Source: Marthasterias glacialis
Taxonomy: Eukaryota > Echinodermata > Asteroidea > Forcipulatida > Asteriidae
Direction: 5' to 3'
Assembly (NCBI GenBank): GCA_911728455.2
Contig: OU452228.1
Location: 6,882,001 to 6,946,000 of the forward strand
DNA: 64,000 bases
Part shown: piece by piece, positions 58,118 through 64,000 of the stretch
Position numbering within the stretch: the stretch's first letter is position 1
How the letters are laid out: each line of letters starts with the position of its first letter
Program-made: the position numbers and the translations under genes
Notes under the pieces: model-generated
Seen by the model: the letters and a program-made list of their open reading frames with translations, nothing else
The model's database searches: none
What the model was told of the DNA's origin: nothing

Positions 58118-58228
58118 CTTATTTTGTGAGGTCTCCAGCACAGACACACGTGAGAACGTAACCTTAAAAACTGCACGCAAAAATGGCGCTACGGTATCAT
58201 TCCTTGAGTTAATGCGTTGGATTTCCAT
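58118..58228 (-). CDS. Candidate first coding exon (37 codons), function unknown
   Basis: An ATG with G at -3 and +4 opens a frame beginning MEIQRINSRNDTVAPFLRAV and ending at a donor (AAG then GTACGT) in phase 0. The sequence looks protein-like and CpG-richer than its surroundings. No downstream partner was identified on the minus strand. Confidence 0.28.
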
Positions 58229-58969
58229 GTCTCAGCGGTCAGGGGACCAGTCTATGTTACAAGCCATGCATTATTCATTAATCCAGGGTTTTGGATGGCA
58301 GGGCCCAGTCTAACGCATTTGGATGTGGTTGACACTTTGGGGTTTAATTAATCAATCGATTCAATTTAAATTCGACTCAAACTTCGTTTACAGATGCAGA
58401 ATTTACAATTGTACAAACAGTCGGGTCTTTTTTGTAAAAAAAATATATCGACTTTTTTTTATCTTGATAAAACATTGGTAAGGGGATCTGCAACTTGTGG
58501 GATGGAAGATTTTACTTTCATAATGTAACATGCACTTTCTTAAAACTTTTGTTTTACTTTGAACATCAAATGAGATTGTTCGATGGCAACTCTTCATAAA
58601 AGAAACTGTCGAGTCAGAAATGGGGCGGCTGGGGCCCAGAAAAAGAAACTTAAATATGTTTGAACAATTTTATTTCAAGACCCACCCCTACGGCAAGGTG
58701 TTTTTCACTGATATGTTGAGTTACGTTGCACCGAACTTTCACGGACAGTAAACGGGCCTTTTAAATGGCACCGACAGGTGTCGACCGAACATCACGGATG
58801 TATCATTCCGAGCCTTGAGAATGGAAAATGAAGTTGTCAGTCGTTAATGGAGTGTCAAGCGAGACACCCCCACCCCCACTATGATCTTCATGCCCCCTTT
58901 CCAACTGTCGGGCTACACCCATCAATTCCGGGTCATCAGAGATGACAACTTGCTTGAGTCAGCAATTAG
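58229..58969. other. Intergenic, no gene recognised
   Basis: AT-rich sequence with a poly-C/A stretch near 58870. Nothing supported. Confidence 0.4.
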
Positions 58970-59110
58970 ACCTCCTTCATGGTGCAAGCAGTATTACCTT
59001 CCATACATTTCAATGAACCCAAACCGAGGCTGGGAGGGCAAATAGTCTGGTCCCTCGTTTGCTAAATGAACGTTTGCATTCTTTATTATTATTGGATAAA
59101 GGGCTACGAC
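58970..59110 (+). mobile_element. Copy of the TAGACCTTTATC MITE family
   Basis: Contains GACCTCCTTCATGGTGC at the left, the core ATTTCAATGAACCCAAACCG then AGGCTGGGAGGGCAAATAG, and TTATTATTGGATAAAGGGC toward the right. The right terminal repeat is lost. Confidence 0.65.
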
Positions 59111-62100
59111 ACTCCCTTCTTGCTGGCTGCTTCAAGACGATAGCATTTTAACATGATTCAAAAGAGACGCCATTGGATGCATGACACGTGATTGATTCTG
59201 GATGACTACATTTGTTCCTGTGATCTGGTTTCCAATACGTACAATCAACCCACGATTTTTCCTTTATTAAATTAATTGCGTTTGGATATGGACTTCTGCA
59301 GTAGGTGGTTGCACGTCGATCTTGCAACTTAACAGGGCGCCCTCCAATCTGCCAAACACAGCTAGCTACAAAGACAACTTCCAAAATACTTTTTACGGGG
59401 ACGAATTTTCTTTTGGACAATTACCAGTCCTGTTACCCAAATTATTCAGAATGATCATACATAATTTGCAATAACTATGAAACACTAAATCACTTTTATT
59501 AGGTTTATGTAATACGTCTTAAAGTAATCTGTCATAGGTTCTCATATTATAAAGAATGTTTAGGTTTGTCAGCGACTTCATGAAAAGATCATTGAAGGCG
59601 ACAGAGCTAGCGCTGTTTGGTGCAGGTGTCGAGCGCCCTCTATTGGTGCATTATAGCTTTACTGCTGAAATCCTGATCCATCTTTGTCTGTTTACAATGC
59701 CAATTGATTTTACACTGTCACCCTCATGAACATTAGTTAATGTAACCAAATCATGTAACCCGATCCAACAATGGTATTTTTTTAGACTAAGATAATACTT
59801 TTTTTTCAGTAACAAACTAGGTTTTGATGATACTTGAGAGCGGAACTATCACTCAAATAGAGTAAGATACTTCCATGTAAATCACTTTTAACTTTTTTTG
59901 TACCCTTTGTCATCTGTACTGGTATCTTTTGCAAGTGTCTCTAATGTTGTGCAAGTCTCAATAATGAGCCGTAGTATAGAGTTTGATATATTAATAGTAA
60001 GTACAAAAGTCACCGGGGAGTCTACAGTACCTTTTAATTGAGGGAGAGTGATCAGCTGTCGTGAAAGGAGTTAACAAAAGTTAATTTCTGGGAACGGTAG
60101 AAATGGACAGCTTCCTGGAACCAATTTACTCGTGAACCGAACCGGATGTATTGAATAATGAGATGACTGCTTAGATCTTAATCACTTGGCAGCCATGTTG
60201 TATTAGCTCCCTTTCTGTGTCAGCAATAATAAACACAGATGCTCGGTGTACGAAGTGTCCCCAGACTATTCTCAAGCCTTGCTCCAGTGGCAAAATTGCT
60301 TGCAAATCATGTCTTGTGACCTACTTACTCATCGTACTGAGTTACGGTTGTTTTACATAAAGCCACCTGACTATTTATCTTGCAGCCTCGTTTTGATTCC
60401 ATTGATTTGTATGAATGCAAATAAATCGAGATGGTTTCCCGAGTCCTACAGTGACGGATTAATATTGCAAAGTCAGGCAATGATCAATGGCCATTGAAAA
60501 CAAAACAGGGCAATTTTAATATTGAATACGAGGGATGACCTTGAAGTGCGAAACGAGGCCCTCATTTCGATTTGCAACATCATCCAAAAAGAAGCATTGA
60601 CTACACAACATACACCGTTAGTCAAAAAAAAATGTGACATCTTAATATTTGATGACAATTCTCACCAGGCACTTCTTGAAACCGTGACGGGATGGAAAGA
60701 ATGTACTCTTCAAAACAAATTGTATCTGAACAATTATTTAAATAGTCTTTATTGAACAATATCAACGCTGGCGTGTCTCTATAATAGCCGAATACTAAAG
60801 AATCTGCAGGAAACTTAGAAAGAAACAAAGTGTCAAGAATTTAAACAAAATATTATCACTCAAAAATTTCAAATATGCGAACACAAAACAGCACCGTGTC
60901 ATAACATTAGTTCATTGACAACAAAAAGACAAAATTTGTTACATCAAAGTGTAAAGATTTGAGAAACGAACATTTTTTTAATTTAATTTACCAAAACTAG
61001 TTCAACTTATTTCCCTCCTCTCTAAATATAAAACCGGTCGGATATTACGTCAAAAATAAAGTTTGCTTCTTGAATTAAATGAAGATCACTCCTTTCGGAA
61101 GACATCAATCATGATTTATTTGAAAGTTTAGAAAGTTTTAGAAAAAGGAAGGGCTAACAAACATACAAGCCACAGTTCGCTGGGAGCTGACTCCGTCGGC
61201 CATTTTGAAAAGAACCTATACGTCAAAGAGGGCGTCTTCAAAAAGAAAAAAAACATGCGTCTGTACTGCACACCAAGGTTATACAATCACGCACTTCAAA
61301 GTCAAAGCCAGCCTAAAATAAATAGTTGCATAGCCCCCACCCCACCCCCACTTCGTGAATCACCTCTCCCTCGCCAAGGGGGGTTGCAATCCGTCCTACA
61401 AAATTTAGACGGAAAGGGGTCACCTACTTAACGCGTTGAATGAGAACCCAGCTCGAACATGGAGTCGATGAAAGAAGTGCCATCCAAGAAACAATACTCG
61501 AAAGTGACGAGCCGGTCTTACTCTTGACTTTAAAGTGAATCATACAGCTGGGTGAATTAACTGTAACCGTTTTCACGAAGAAACGGGGCACACACGTGCA
61601 CAAATGTAGGTCATCGTGCTTTTGCGTTTTCACGAAGAGACTGGCATGCTTGACTAATATAATTGTGTTAATTAATCAACGTTTTTGGTGATTTTCATTA
61701 TATTAAGATCTAGCTCTTAACAGAACACATTAGGACATTTAAACTGCACAAGAAAGTGTTAATACTGCAGAGTTTTCAGTTTCGAATTTAGCACCTTTTA
61801 AAATGCAAACATGTCAAACCGTTCTTTTAACGCGTTTTGACATGCCCGTCCCTTCGTGAAAACGGTAACAGTCATTTCACTCTGTATAGTTCCCAAGCAC
61901 ATAACGATAATACATTTGACTTTGTAAGAGTAAATTCATTCCAATCCTCCATCATTCAACAAGCAAATCCTACAAATTGTGGACATTTCGTCAAATTGGG
62001 TGGTCAAGTTCTCGAGAAAAAAAATTAAACAAGGTTTTCATTTTAAGGGAAGCAGTCAGCACACGTTCATATCAGGCTTATTTCGATTTGGCATATCGGA

Positions 62101-62865
62101 TTAAAAACGGATTTCTGTGGATAGTTTTCTCATACATGGTATAGTGTTTCTCAAAAAACTATTCTTTATAAGTTTAGAACATGAGGTATCGGTATAAAAA
62201 GTATCAAGTTCGCGCAAAGTTAGCTTACAAAATAATTGCCAATCATGTATTTTTGTACACCTGAATCCATCGCCTAAGCAGGCAAAGTCACATCTTAAAG
62301 ATGATGCAATTCCTGATGTTTACAGAGACAGCCCAAGGGGTCAAAGGTTGCCAGGCACAGAGCGTACACAGCCGAAGAAAACCTTCAACTTTTGTTGGAA
62401 ATAAAAAAAAAACCATACGTATATCTTTAAAACTATGGGGAAAATCTCATAACCGATTATTACACCCTTCACCACATGTGACCTTTGTGTTCCTTTTTTT
62501 CTCTCGTGAACCCCAAAAGCAGGTTGTTAACCCACGATGTGCTTTCCGTTTTATGCCTCCAACTAACTTGGGAACGGATGCAACGTTGCCTGTAGTTTAT
62601 AACATAGGCCCACCACTGGGGAAATACTGTTTCAACTTGGCCGTTTTTAGAGGTTGGAACAAAATGTAGGCCGGAAAGACCTGGTGCCAAAGATGATGTC
62701 AACTTTTTAAAAGGTCTTGTGGAAGACTTGGATTCTATCAAAACATATCAGGTTTCAAAATGAAAGATTATACATGTTATAAATTAGCTGTCAAAAAATA
62801 GTACTCGTGTACCATCACGACTGGCATACGTTACAAGATATGAATGGCATTGCATATGAATTACA
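59111..62865. other. Intergenic, no gene recognised
   Basis: An exact GCGCCCTCT motif at 59633-59641 and a near match at 59336. An inverted pair of about 45 bp lies at 61550-61600 and 61850-61895 (both containing TTCGTGAAAACGGT). Several unconvincing frames. No exon or named repeat. Confidence 0.4.
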
Positions 62866-62867
62866 TT

Positions 62868-63128
62868 GTCTACATACGACTGTCGTAATATAGCTGTGAT
62901 AATATTACTGCCATAATAATGACGGTCATTGTCAGGATATTACAGTAATATTAACTGTCATGATTATGAGAGTCATCGTTTACAACTCAAAATATCACTG
63001 TAAAGAATAATGAGAGTGTAATAATGTAACCGACATAAACTTCCTGCCACAACACGACTGTCTTAATTTTACTGTCATAAATCAATGTCATAATATTATG
63101 ACAGCCCTGTGCTGTGATTGTCATAACA
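62868..63128. repeat. Degenerate repeat of TGTCATAATATTA
   Basis: About 15 imperfect units built from CTGTCATAAT / TAATATTACTG with mixed orientation. It encodes nothing. Confidence 0.65.
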
Positions 63129-64000
63129 TGATACGTTTGTCACAAGAGATAGATCTAGTGTTCAGATGAAACAGCAAAGAAAGGTTTTTGTTGTACAGTT
63201 TACTGGGAATACTATTTAACAGTATTTATCCCCCCAAAATGGGGAGCACCAATTTCATAAAAGTGCCGAGGAAAAGAAAAATGTTGCACATCAGAATTAA
63301 TGGGAACCAGTCAGGGCCCTCACCTTGGTACATTACATAACCTTTTGGCTGGCACCCTGATTTTGCTGAGCATCGTTACATTTCTATGCCAAGCGGATAT
63401 ATCTGATCTTCATAGCTTTATGGAAATTGGGCACTGGATACTTAATGTGTACACAAATAAAACAGAAACACGTGACAAAAATATTGACAAAAGTAAGCAG
63501 AATTAGCACCAAACATGTTTTCGCAGAAATCAAATCCTAGCTTGGTATAATATCCCGTTTTGGGGTGTATTAGTGAGCATACACGATAATACCATATAAT
63601 TCAGAGTAATGCCAAAAGATGTATCAACCTAATTTGGCAGGACCTTTTGCACCCCACCAAAGACTCTGCTTTATGTACGGAGTACCTGTACCCTTATTCG
63701 GGGTGTATCACAGGATGCAATAGCCTTATACCCTGATATTGAGTTATGTGTCCTCGTTCGGGCCGTATTAAGAGAGCAGGGCGTATCATGCCCCATGTAG
63801 ACTGTTTCCAGGTAAACTTAATATTTCACCCCGATTAGGGTGGTATAAACCTATCAAGGTACAAGAATAGTCTTCGAAACACACGAAGAACTGTTAAAAT
63901 TAATGCATAACTACTAAATCATTCTGTATCGACAACAAAAGAGATACTTCGACTCAAAACAAAACTACAAAAGCACCACAAAATATCATCAAACAAAAGA
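63129..64000. other. Intergenic, no gene recognised
   Basis: 63540-63850 repeats short phrases around GGGTGTATTA/GGGGTGTATCA and CACCCCGATTAGGGTGG, suggesting a decayed foldback. Nothing else is supported. Confidence 0.35.

Noticed and set aside
25768-63128. Direct repeats that might be a CRISPR array
   Set aside because: No regular repeat-spacer pattern; all arrays are microsatellites or minisatellites in a eukaryotic setting.

Overview
The window reads as nuclear DNA of a marine invertebrate, most likely an echinoderm and perhaps a sea star. It is AT-rich and gene-poor, with GT-AG intron signals and no prokaryotic operon structure. It is densely seeded with foldback MITEs, tRNA-derived SINEs and 5'-truncated LINEs. 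Several repeat families look like ones I recall from echinoderm sequence, such as the TTTAAAGGCA-ended MITE, the GGGCCCAATTTC-ended MITE and the SINE ending in a GCGC-TATATAA tail. The clade is therefore an inference from recollection; no search was run.

Two protein-coding genes are well supported. (1) On the plus strand at 6812-7957 lies an uninterrupted reading frame for a 381-residue RING-finger protein with about six NHL repeats. It has a clean TATA box at 6727 and no B-box or coiled coil. This is the architecture of malin (NHLRC1) and of reduced TRIM-NHL E3 ubiquitin ligases. (2) On the minus strand, a first coding exon (44278-44459) and a terminal exon (20074-20959) have compatible phase and together predict a 355-residue protein with seven membrane segments and a cytosolic PPxY tail. 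The intron would be 23.3 kb and would contain much of the middle of the window.

Layout: 1-6.5 kb is intergenic, with a MITE and one exon candidate. 6.5-8.0 kb is the RING-NHL gene. 10.0-10.5 kb is a SINE followed by an array of GAATATTC palindromes. 13.3-16.4 kb holds exon candidates and a decayed LINE. 18.7-19.0 kb is a 12-bp minisatellite, and 19.4-19.8 kb is a MITE plus a LINE tail. 20.07-44.46 kb is the seven-membrane-segment gene with its repeat-filled intron; inside it lie a tandem duplication encoding a P-loop-like motif, a CAG/CAA array, a tRNA-derived SINE, Penelope-like remnants and several foldbacks. 45.2-47.3 kb is a transposon nest: a MITE inside a LINE, and a MITE inside a MITE inside a SINE. 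47-64 kb is mostly repeats, including a near-identical 316-bp tandem duplication and a clear TA-flanked MITE, with a few low-confidence single exons.

I see no CRISPR array, rRNA, functional tRNA gene, intact autonomous transposon or obvious novel multi-gene system. The most interesting items are the long-intron seven-segment protein, the reduced RING-NHL gene, the layered transposon insertions, the array of heat-shock-element-like palindromes, and the recurrent AGAGGGCGC motif that resembles a CTCF core.
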